10,000 bases of DNA from Chrysomallon squamiferum (Eukaryota > Mollusca > Gastropoda > Neomphalida > Peltospiridae), in the NCBI GenBank assembly GCA_012295275.1, contig CM022677.1, positions 25,323,121-25,333,120 on the forward strand, written 5' to 3'. Numbering within the stretch: position 1 is the stretch's first letter; every line of letters starts with the position of its first letter. A program made the position numbers and the translations under genes. Positions 1-6,382 of the stretch are shown here, in pieces. The notes below the pieces were generated by a model. It was given only the letters and a program-made list of their open reading frames with translations, made no database searches and was not told the DNA's origin.

Positions 1-143
1 ACTACTTCTTTTACTACTACTTCTATTATTATTACTATTACTAGTAGTATTACAATTATTACCATTACTACTACAACTACTACTTCTGTTACTACTACTA
101 CTTCTATTACTACTACTACTACTCCTACTATTAATATTATAGT
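1..143. repeat. Imperfect ACT/ATT trinucleotide repeat
   Basis: The stretch consists of interrupted runs of ACT, TTC and ATT triplets, for example several consecutive TAC units around 90-125. Interruptions are mostly single-base changes, as expected of an old microsatellite. It starts at the window edge, so its true length is unknown. No gene is visible in it. Confidence 0.9.
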
Positions 144-177
144 CTTGTACTTCATCATCTTGTTCGACTTTTTCCTG

Positions 178-260
178 CATTTATTTCTTTTTCTTTTTCT
201 TTTTTGTTATATTTTTATTTAATTTTTTGTTTTTGTTCTTTTTTTTTTTTTTTTTTTTTT
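178..260. repeat. T-rich stretch ending in a 22-base poly-T run
   Basis: Positions 178-238 are mostly T with scattered A, C and G, and 239-260 is an uninterrupted run of 22 T, followed directly by AAAAG. A poly-T of this length could be the poly-A tail of a minus-strand retroelement insertion. I see no recognisable element body or target-site duplication beside it, so I call it only a homopolymer. Confidence 0.9.
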
Positions 261-640
261 AAAAGAAAACTGATTTAAATTTCCCAATACGTCCATCCAT
301 CACTTGACAACAGAACACAGAGACACGTGCTTGCTTCAGTCTCAGTTAAATGTCTGATTTCAAGGGTTATAGCATTTCAACATATTGGAACGACAGTTGA
401 GTAGTCTACTGCATATATTACACACGCACACACACATACGGACAGACACACAAACACTTTTTCTTTCCTCTAAGACGATGCTAGACGAAAATGCGTCCAC
501 GTTCTTTTTGTTCTATTTTCATCCACTTTTCTTGTCGTAATGGAATAAAAGGGTTGACATTTTTTCTCTCGACGTTTCATCAGACTTGTAGCACAGTGTC
601 TCAGATTAATCAGACGTCACTGAACTAAATTTAGAAAAGA
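261..640. other. Plain non-repetitive AT-rich stretch
   Basis: This is about 380 bases of mixed sequence without a convincing gene. It contains a short CA-rich patch at about 420-456 and a GACGTC hexamer near 613-618. Open frames are short in both directions. Nothing here matches a family I recognise. Confidence 0.6.
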
Positions 641-980
641 AACAGCAGCAGCAGCAGCAACAACAGTACAACAACAACAATAATAATAATAATAATAACG
701 ATAATGATGATGATGATAATAATAATAATAGTAATAGTAGTAGTAGTAGTGGTAGTGGTAGTAGTAGTGGTAGTAGTGGTAGTAGAGGTAGTAGTAGTAA
801 TAATAGTTGTAGAAGTAACAACAACAGCAACAGTAACAATAATAAACAGAATAATAATAGTAGTAGTAGTAGTAGTAGCAGCATCAGCAGCAGTGGTAGA
901 GGTAACAAGAACAACTAAACAACAACAGCAACAACAACAATAACATCAAGAAGAAGAAGAAGATGAAGAACAACAACAAC

Positions 981-1015
<35 letters not shown>

Positions 1016-1100
1016 CAACAACAACAACAATATTGATGATGACGGTAATGAATATGATGATTCTGGCGGTGGTGGTGGTGTTTATGGTGAAAAAAAAAAA
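641..1100. repeat. Compound trinucleotide field (CAG, CAA, AAT, GAT, AGT, AAG, GGT)
   Basis: This is a mosaic of short triplet runs. (CAG)5 starts at 643, CAA and AAT follow at about 658-700, GAT at 703-717, AGT/GGT at about 730-800 and AGT at about 858-880. Then come CAA/CAG, AAG at about 948-963, AAT at about 979-1012, AAC at about 1012-1030 and GGT near 1067-1080. Because every motif has period 3, all frames without TAA or TAG units stay open and yield leucine-, valine- or serine-rich translations. These are not evidence for protein. The array is interrupted throughout, suggesting repeated birth of new triplet runs by point mutation and slippage. Confidence 0.9.
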
Positions 1101-1389
1101 TAATAAAAAAATAAAAAACAATAATTAAAAGGGGAAAAAAAACGTACTTCACAGTCCTACCGAAACGAAACGTAAAGCAAAAAACAAACAAGGGAAAGTT
1201 TATCTCATCGACACTTTTCGTGCGAATTCCGACAACTGACGAAAGAATTTCGTTTTTTTTTTTTTTTGTAACGAAATTAGCCGATCTGTATGCAAGCGAC
1301 GCAGCCACTCGGATCGCTAACAACCGCTTCGTTCGGGAGGTTTCGTGTTTTAACGGCAGTGTCTCGAGCAGAGGAGCTGTCTAAACGAG

Positions 1390-1566
1390 ATGAAATTGCT
1401 TGTTGCATTAAGAGCAACAGCGAAGGGAAGAAATGATCGATCGAAGTCGAGGCGCGCGGTCTCGCCAGATCTCGCGAAATCTCTCACTCTCAAATGGATT
1501 TCTCTCGTAAACTTGTGCGGATGTAAAAACTGCGGAGTCGCGATCTTCTTTCATAGCGTTTTGTAA
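1390..1566 (+). CDS. Small 58-residue open frame in the CpG island (doubtful)
   Basis: An ATG at 1390 opens a frame of 58 codons ending in TAA at 1564-1566, eight bases before the splice donor. It is not built from simple repeats. The protein is basic in its first half, with clustered Arg and Lys around residues 8-22, and has a CGCKNCG cysteine cluster near residues 43-49. I recognise no family. It could be an upstream open frame in a 5' untranslated exon, or chance, since CpG-rich DNA has few stop codons. The lack of any known relative and the short length keep confidence low. Confidence 0.12.
   Translation: MKLLVALRATAKGRNDRSKSRRAVSPDLAKSLTLKWISLVNLCGCKNCGVAIFFHSVL
1460..1479 (+). promoter_or_regulatory. 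Two abutting TCTCGCGAGA-like (CGCG) elements
   Basis: Positions 1460-1469 read TCTCGCCAGA and 1470-1479 read TCTCGCGAAA. Each matches the ten-base palindrome TCTCGCGAGA at nine positions, and the copies are directly adjacent in the same orientation. That palindrome is an established element of TATA-less CpG-island promoters in animals and is bound by BANP in vertebrates. Whether the binding specificity is the same in this organism is inference. Two near-matches side by side in the most CpG-rich part of the window are unlikely to be coincidence, but CT-rich sequence is common here. Confidence 0.35.
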
Positions 1567-1571
1567 TTAAA

Positions 1572-1580
1572 GAGGTAAGA
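1572..1580 (+). promoter_or_regulatory. Candidate 5' splice donor (GAG|GTAAGA)
   Basis: The sequence GAG|GTAAGA, with the cut after 1574, matches the metazoan donor consensus MAG|GTRAGT closely. It lies exactly where the CpG-dense sequence ends and AT-rich repeat sequence begins, the expected composition change from first exon to intron. A matching acceptor lies 335 bases downstream. Confidence 0.4.
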
Positions 1581-1615
1581 GCAATTTCATTCTTTATTTA
1601 TTTATTTATTATTAC

Positions 1616-1692
<77 letters not shown>

Positions 1693-1784
1693 TTATTCAT
1701 TTTTTAGTTCATTTTTGTTTAGTTTACTATTTTTGTTCTTTATTTTTTCCTTACAATTTCTTTATTTATTTACTTACTTTTATG

Positions 1785-1836
<52 letters not shown>

Positions 1837-1910
1837 TTATTTTTTTAATTGATTCACTTACTTTAGATTCCATTATTTTTCAGTTTTACTATAACTTACT
1901 TACTTTCCAG
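1575..1910 (+). other. Candidate short intron carrying GTT and ATT microsatellites
   Basis: This AT-rich stretch runs from the donor at 1575 to the AG at 1909-1910. It holds (GTT)11 at about 1617-1649, (ATT)n at 1650-1690 and again at 1785-1841, and T-rich filler. Near its end is the branch-point-like ACTATAAC, about 15-22 bases before a pyrimidine-containing TTACTTACTTTCCAG acceptor. If both sites are used the intron would be 336 bases. The repeats alone are certain; the intron is inference. Confidence 0.35.
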
Positions 1911-1966
1911 GAAGGCGGGTGGGTGGGGTAATCGGGGGGGGGCGGGCGGGCTGAAATCAGCCTTCC
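1910..1966 (+). other. G-quadruplex-prone segment enclosed by a 7-bp inverted repeat
   Basis: Positions 1917-1950 contain five or more G tracts of at least three G, including nine consecutive G at 1934-1942, with loops of one to five bases. This is a textbook G-quadruplex pattern on the + strand. GGAAGGC at 1910-1916 is the exact reverse complement of GCCTTCC at 1960-1966, so the G-rich segment forms the loop of a 7-bp stem. A second, competing hairpin, GGCTGA with TCAGCC, occupies 1949-1962 with a two-base spacer. It is the only strongly G-rich sequence in the window and lies directly after the candidate splice acceptor. Confidence 0.7.
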
Positions 1967-1994
1967 CACATTTGTGGAATAGAGAGTGTAAAAG

Positions 1995-2165
1995 ATGGTG
2001 ATAACAATACGAAATATTTACTTGTATTTGTATCTACGTGAAATATCGAGCAAATCAATCTTTTTAACATTCTTAACAAAAGTGTCTCCATATATGACTG
2101 CAATGTTTTCTAACTTACTGTTTTATTTCCTGCATACTGACAATAGCAATCTTATTTTCTACGTA
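1995..2165 (+). CDS. Candidate 5' coding part of a second exon (doubtful)
   Basis: ATG at 1995 is the first ATG after the candidate acceptor at 1910, has a strong context (A at -3, G at +4) and follows an in-frame TAA at 1989. The frame is open for 57 codons to position 2165, where GTA|GTAAGT offers a donor in phase 0. It would stay open to 2195 without splicing. The product is hydrophobic with two nonpolar stretches and resembles no family I know. AT-rich DNA often codes for such chance peptides, so the call rests on splice signals and the upstream island only. Confidence 0.13.
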
Positions 2166-2260
2166 GTAAGTTGCTGTATTAGTTTTACGAGATAACTTAT
2201 TAACTTTAATACTTTCTACGAGGTGGCTTAGTCAGATACATTCATTTAAATAAATCTGTC

Positions 2261-2482
<222 letters not shown>

Positions 2483-2529
2483 GGGGAAAAAATGTATATG
2501 CAAATCATTATCTACCTGTTAGGTAATTT

Positions 2530-2800
2530 ATTTTTCTGTTGTTTTGTTTTCTCTCTCTATCTAATCTATCTATTTGATCTCTTTGTCTATCTGTCTATCA
2601 TTCTATCTATCTATATGTCTGTATCTATGTACGTTGCTTTGTCTATCTGTCCATCTGTTTGTTTGTCTGTCTATATATCTATCCATCTGTCTGTCTGTGT
2701 CTCTCATTTGATCTATCCACCTGTCTGTCTAACTATCTATATATATCCGTCTAACAATCTGTCTGTCTGTCTGTCTGTATGTCTGTCTGTCTAGCTGTAT
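2530..2800. repeat. Degenerate TCTA/TGTC tetranucleotide field
   Basis: About 270 bases are built from TCTA, TCTG and TCCA tetramers with many substitutions. The purest part is the TGTC run at about 2757-2792. The 100-residue open frame from 2492 that crosses it simply reads the tetramers as Leu-Ser-Ile-Tyr and Val-Cys-Leu-Ser strings and is not a gene. Confidence 0.9.
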
Positions 2801-3220
2801 TTCTCCGACTACTGACCGCAATGTCAACACAATCAACTTGACACTTTAACAAAACAACGCGAGAACACTTTCAGAGAGACGAAACGAAAAAAGCCATTTA
2901 CATATGTCTGTGTCACTTCGTTATCCAGACTAATGTAAACTGCATGACGAAGGTACAGTTACAGTATTAATCACATTAAATGTCTGGGGAGCGACAAATG
3001 TGAAGAAGTGCAAGACAGTTGTGGTTTCTTTTTTTTTTTTTTTTTGTTTTTTTTGAAGTTGTAGAGAAACAGTTTATCATTTGCAGCCTTGAGAATTGTC
3101 GGTGTCTGTATGTCCGTATGGGCGTTTGTTTCATTCTCTGTATATTGTTATACGTGTTTGTTTGTGTGCCTTTTCTTTGTATAATTATACATTTTAGTTA
3201 ATATTTATTTTACCTTAGTA
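2801..3220. other. Plain AT-rich stretch with a T run
   Basis: Mixed sequence without a supportable gene. A 17-base T run at 3029-3045 is followed after one G by eight more T. From about 3090 to 3200 the + strand is rich in G and T with TGTTTGTGTG-like patches, probably decayed TG repeats. A 60-residue frame from 3019 begins with poly-Phe and is not convincing. Confidence 0.6.
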
Positions 3221-3616
<396 letters not shown>

Positions 3617-3657
3617 TGATTTTTAACTTTTAAACCTTCCTCCACCGTCACTGCATT

Positions 3658-3900
3658 TTAATTCAATATTTTTCTCTTTTTTTTGTTTCTTTCCTCTGTT
3701 TTCTCTCTCCAGTCTGAATATGCACAAACTGCTGGGTCCTTCACCAGTGTGTTTGAAAGCAGAACTTGTAGTGTTAACTGATCTGGCTCTTCCCTCATAC
3801 CTTTTACTTTGTCCTTATTTTTCTGACATGATTTGCTGATTGGTAATGTGTAAAGATATACAAGAAGTAGCAAGTTGTTCACAATATACAGAGCAAGCAT
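3658..3900 (-). CDS. Non-repetitive 80-residue open frame (doubtful)
   Basis: On the minus strand an ATG at 3900 opens 80 codons ending in TAA at 3658-3660. Unlike almost every other open frame here it is not made of simple repeats. The N-terminal 22 residues are hydrophobic and could be a membrane segment or signal. The rest is hydrophilic, and the C-terminus is rich in Lys, Arg and Glu, partly because it reads the opposite strand of the pyrimidine tract. No family is recognised. The competing explanation is that the same stretch is a plus-strand exon edge, or noncoding. Confidence 0.13.
   Translation of the reverse strand: MLALYIVNNLLLLVYLYTLPISKSCQKNKDKVKGMREEPDQLTLQVLLSNTLVKDPAVCAYSDWREKTEERNKKKRKILN
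3669..3781 (+). other. Strong 3' splice acceptor and short candidate terminal exon
   Basis: Positions 3669-3711 form a nearly pure pyrimidine tract ending in TCTCTCTCCAG (AG at 3711-3712), one of the best acceptor-like signals in the window. Reading from 3713 in frame gives 22 codons of mixed composition ending in TGA at 3779-3781. The next frame stays open for 41 codons. Either could be a last coding exon, but pyrimidine tracts are abundant here and no family is recognised. The minus strand also has an 80-codon frame over 3658-3900, so the coding strand is uncertain. Confidence 0.18.
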
Positions 3901-3951
3901 CAGTCAGTAAGGTTTAATACTTAGAAACAAAAGGTCGTTCGAGTTATCTAT

Positions 3952-4112
3952 GTATATATACACACACACATATACGTATAGACACATACACACAAAAATA
4001 TACACACAGACGCACAATAGACACGCAAACACACACACGTATACACACACAAACACACACACGTAGACACACACAAACACACACACACAGACTCACACAG
4101 ACACGTATACAT
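3952..4112. repeat. Interrupted (CA)n/(TA)n repeat with a 24-bp sub-period
   Basis: The stretch is dominated by CACA runs broken by ATA, GTA and AAA. Around 4039-4090 the pattern GTA(T/G)ACACACACAAACACAC recurs with a spacing of 24 bases, indicating a small second-order duplication within the dinucleotide repeat. A cysteine-valine-rich minus-strand frame at 3904-4086 is a translation of the CA repeat. Confidence 0.88.
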
Positions 4113-4398
4113 ATAACTAACATTTACTTTAAAATGTTGAAAACGAGAATTTTGTTTTTGCCATTCATCTCAGTTTTAAATAAAATTAACACTGGAAATT
4201 TATACATAATTTTAACAATTTGTCAAATAATGTGTCCGTATTTCGCCACTTATGTCAGTGAATAACTATTACATTTAATATGCATGTTTTAAGACATTTA
4301 CGTTAGTTTTACATACACTTTTTACGTTACAAACTATCCCGTTTTATATTATATTTAAGTTAAATTATTGGTAAAATAACGTGTCCATATTTCGCCAC

Positions 4399-4406
4399 TT
4401 ACGTCA
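4399..4406 (+). promoter_or_regulatory. CRE-like site TTACGTCA in minisatellite copy B
   Basis: TTACGTCA is the reverse complement of TGACGTAA, a known CREB/ATF-type binding variant. The corresponding position in copy A is TTATGTCA, where the CpG is lost, and copy D has GGACGTCA at 4823-4830. The site is seen directly; any binding is inference from the motif. Confidence 0.25.
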
Positions 4407-4467
4407 GTGAATATAACTATTAAATTTAATACGCATAGTTCAGTATACAAAATAATTGATATTCACA

Positions 4468-4559
4468 TTAGTTTTACATAAACTAGAACGTTAGTTTTAC
4501 ATAAACTAGAACGTTAGTTTTACATACACTAGAACGTTAGTTATGCATAAATTAGACCA
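4468..4559. repeat. 23-bp tandem repeat, four units, nested in minisatellite copy B
   Basis: Units start at 4468, 4491, 4514 and 4537. The first two are TTAGTTTTACATAAACTAGAACG exactly apart from context, the third has one change (C for A in ACATACACT), and the fourth is degenerate. A single unit-like sequence, TTAGTTTTACATACACT, occurs at 4303-4319 in copy A, so the array is a local expansion of one monomer segment. Confidence 0.92.
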
Positions 4560-4752
4560 TCACAACTAACTGTTGTAACTAACCCTTAAATTTAACAATT
4601 CGTAAAAAAAAAATAAAAAAAATGCTCTTATTTCGACACATTTTTCATGAGCCTCGGTGTTAAATGCAGTCCCCTGTGATATCTAACATTTTTACCACAT
4701 AACGTGAGAAAGAAGATTTCTCTTCTGAGATTTACGTCTGTTTTACACAAAC

Positions 4753-4807
4753 GCTACGTTACCGCTACGTTGCCGCTACGTTACTGCTACGTTACTGCTA
4801 CGTTTCG
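4753..4807. repeat. 11-bp tandem repeat, five units, nested in minisatellite copy C
   Basis: Five units of GCTACGTTACY start at 4753, 4764, 4775, 4786 and 4797, the last ending in TTTCG. Each holds a TACGTT core. The equivalent place in copy A has a single TTTTTACGTTAC (about 4319-4330), so this is an independent expansion of another monomer segment. The 11-base period is close to one DNA turn and puts every ACGT on the same face of the helix. Confidence 0.92.
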
Positions 4808-4850
4808 CACGTATTTCTCTGTGGACGTCACGTCGTGGATAACTACAGAC

Positions 4851-5095
4851 TGAGCAAATCACTCACACACGTCTGTTCAAGACGAAAATGTGTTTATTTA
4901 TTTCTGAACGTTAATTTACCGATAACTGGCTTCACGTGGCTTTGCAACACATACAGACGGACACTCAGACACCCATGTTCAAGATATTTAATTGCATATG
5001 TGCGTGTGTGCGTATTTGTGTGTGGGTCTCTGTGTGTGGGGGGTTATCTGTCGTATTTCTGTGTCTCTTTTGGTTATATTGGTAATAGTGATATT
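4851..5095. other. Plain stretch with a GT-rich patch
   Basis: Mixed sequence after the minisatellite. The + strand from about 4998 to 5045 is GT-rich (TGTGCGTGTGTGCG-like) and looks like an interrupted TG repeat. Frames of 101 codons from 4835 and 62 codons from 4992 cross it. Their Cys-Val-rich middle is repeat translation and neither has recognisable domains. Confidence 0.6.
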
Positions 5096-5260
5096 TATGA
5101 TGGTGATGATGATAAACATTTTTTTTTATTTATTGATTGATTTATTGATTGAATTGATTTATTTTTTATTTATTTATTGATTTTATTATTATTATTTTAT
5201 TTTATTATTATTATTATTTTATTTTATGTTTTTCTCTTTTGGTTTTAATCTAATTAATAG
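5096..5260. repeat. ATTT/ATT-rich degenerate repeat
   Basis: The stretch starts with GATGGTGATGATGAT and then consists of TTTATT, GATT and ATT units, with ATT runs near 5184-5192 and 5206-5216. It is AT-rich slippage-derived sequence, with no gene. Confidence 0.8.
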
Positions 5261-5310
5261 CGGCTAACAATGAACATGAAAATACTTACTTAACAAACAG
5301 CTGTGAAATA

Positions 5311-5460
5311 CTACTACTGTTACTACTACTACTACTAATAATAATAATAACAACAACAACAACAACAATAACAACAATAGGAAGAAGAAGAAGAAAAAGG
5401 AGAACAATAACCAAAAGAAATAAATAAAAACAAAATTATAATAATAAAATTGAAAAAGAA
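5311..5460. repeat. Triplet mosaic (ACT, AAT, AAC, AAG)
   Basis: Short runs follow each other: ACT at about 5311-5336, AAT at about 5336-5350, AAC at about 5348-5378 and AAG at about 5382-5396, then A-rich sequence with AAT units to about 5450. The same motif order (AAT, AAC, AAG) recurs in the block at 641-1100, reflecting the shared pool of triplet motifs rather than a clear duplication. Confidence 0.85.
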
Positions 5461-5525
5461 CCAAATTAGAAAGACATAAGTTAAACTGAATTAAATTGAA
5501 TTGAATTGAGCTGTAATAGCAGCTT

Positions 5526-5582
5526 TAAGAATATCATCACCATCATCATCACCATCATCACCACCATCATTATCATCATAAA
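5526..5582. repeat. (ATC)n/(ACC)n triplet repeat
   Basis: The sequence ATCATCACC recurs several times with ATC and ACC units alternating, ending in ATTATCATCAT. It sits inside a 90-codon + frame (5506-5778) which has isoleucine runs here and threonine/alanine-rich sequence at its end. That frame is not supported by any other signal. Confidence 0.88.
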
Positions 5583-5885
5583 ACATGATCAAAGCATTAT
5601 AATGACCGTAATAGAACTTAACAACTATGACAAACAGAGGATTATCGAAACCAGTGACATAATAGCATTGACTTACACGAAAATAATTAACTACGTCATC
5701 ATCATCTCAAAGTATTCCACAGCAAGAACAGCGGCAACGGCAACAAAAACAGCAAACAAACACGAACACCAAACTTAGAATATTAGTAACAGTATGATAT
5801 AACAGAACACTAAGAGAGTTGCGAGAAAAAAACAACAACAAAAAAGTTCTTTTTAATCTTCATAACAAAACAAAATGTAAATTCT
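5583..5885. other. A-rich stretch, no gene recognised
   Basis: Mixed A-rich sequence. Around 5720-5765 there are CAACGGCAACAAAAACAGCAA-type triplets, and at 5826-5845 an A/CAA-rich patch. The tail of the open frame from 5506 covers 5583-5778 and encodes an ordinary-looking but unrecognised segment. Confidence that this is coding is very low. Confidence 0.5.
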
Positions 5886-6140
5886 AAAGCCACCAAGGTC
5901 AACTGCAACAACAACTGCAACTTCAACAGCAGCAACAACAAAGAACTACAAATATATCAGCAACACTAAACCAATACTCGATAAACCAACAAGGACAGAC
6001 ACAACAAAGCCGACAAACATTATTCTGTTTACGATGATTAATTATTAACCAACGACATCCACTAACTACATCAACAACAACGACGACAACGACATGAAAA
6101 GGTAAGCAATTAACTGCCAGCAGCAGCGACAACAACATGA
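5886..6140. repeat. CAA/CAG/AAC-rich triplet stretch
   Basis: The + strand is strongly enriched in A and C and built from CAA, CAG, AAC and ACG triplets, especially 5902-5942 and 6070-6092. One + frame is open without an ATG from about 5888 to the TGA at 6035-6037 and reads as a glutamine-rich segment with six consecutive Gln (5924-5941). A good donor, AAAG|GTAAGC, follows at 6101/6102, but stops lie between in all three frames. Most likely it is degenerate triplet repeat. Confidence 0.75.
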
Positions 6141-6382
6141 AAGCACACGACGACGTCGTATGAAAGGACGAGAAAGCTTTGTTCATTTACGATCATTAGT
6201 TGCTTGTAATCGATACGAACGAAGAAAACAGACGACATTAAAAACCGTGATTAACAAACCGTGCAGTCGTAGGTCTTAGTCGAAACTAATCTACACGACA
6301 ATTCACCCGACAGACATCTCACATTTCACCAGATGAACACAGCAAACATATTGACTCATTGATTCATAATAAACACGTACAC
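6141..6382. other. Plain stretch between triplet field and minisatellite
   Basis: Mixed sequence with a 10-base perfect palindrome, ACGACGTCGT, at 6150-6159. The minus-strand frame 5923-6186 begins here and ends in a Val/Cys-rich translation of CAA repeats, so I do not call it a gene. Nothing else is recognised. Confidence 0.55.

Larger units (their letters stand above)
1140..1574 (+). promoter_or_regulatory. CpG-dense island, candidate promoter and first exon
   Basis: By hand count there are about 39 CpG dinucleotides in these 435 bases, far denser than any neighbouring stretch, and the sequence is free of microsatellites apart from a T run at about 1251-1267. The 1430-1480 part is the richest, including GGCGCGCGG at 1451-1459 and TCGCGA at 1472-1477. 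The island ends at a good 5' splice donor after position 1574 and contains two near-copies of the CGCG promoter element at 1460-1479. There is no clear TATA box, which fits a CpG-type promoter. Transcription on the + strand is inferred from the donor orientation. The transcription start cannot be placed from sequence alone. The alternative is a patch of unmethylated, non-transcribed DNA. Confidence 0.45.
4155..4850. repeat. Diverged minisatellite with a monomer of about 150 bp
   Basis: Copy A (about 4211-4360) and copy B (about 4361-4579) share a near-identical core: TATTTCGCCACTTA at 4239-4252 and 4388-4401, followed by YGTCAGTGAATA with a 2-base AT insertion in B. A more decayed copy C (about 4580-4760) starts with TTTAACAATT like copy A and later has TTTACGTCTGTTTTACACAAAC matching A's TTTACGTTAGTTTTACATACAC in order. 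A partial copy D at about 4809-4850 has CGTATTTC, ACGTCA and GATAACTA in the same order. A weaker match precedes A at about 4155-4210. Subtracting the internal expansions in B and C brings the spacing to roughly 140-170 bases throughout. No protein is encoded. Confidence 0.8.

Noticed and set aside
239-260. Poly-A tail of a retroelement on the minus strand
   Set aside because: There is only a homopolymer. No reverse-transcriptase fragment, promoter boxes or target-site duplication were seen. The same applies to the A22 run at 9124-9145 and the T run at 3029-3045.
606-1323. Poly-Leu/Val/Ser open frames on both strands
   Set aside because: They are translations of the triplet field. Period-3 repeats keep frames open automatically and the products have no domain-like composition.
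3893-3948. tRNA-like or SINE head: AGCATCAGTCAGTAAGG (A-box-like) and GTCGTTCGAGTTATC (B-box-like)
   Set aside because: The two boxes are roughly correctly spaced, but the T-arm stem does not pair and no acceptor or anticodon stems can be drawn. It is too weak to call a tRNA or tRNA-derived SINE.
4835-5180. Overlapping 101- and 62-codon + frames
   Set aside because: Their middles translate a GT-rich repeat and their ends translate ATT-rich DNA. No domain, splice or promoter signal supports them.
5264-5464. 66-codon minus-strand frame with Leu and Val runs
   Set aside because: It is a translation of the AAC, AAT and AAG triplet mosaic.
5923-6186. 87-codon minus-strand frame with a Val run and Cys-rich end
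   Set aside because: The Val and Cys runs are complements of CAA/CAC/CAG triplets. The first 30 residues are ordinary but unrecognised.
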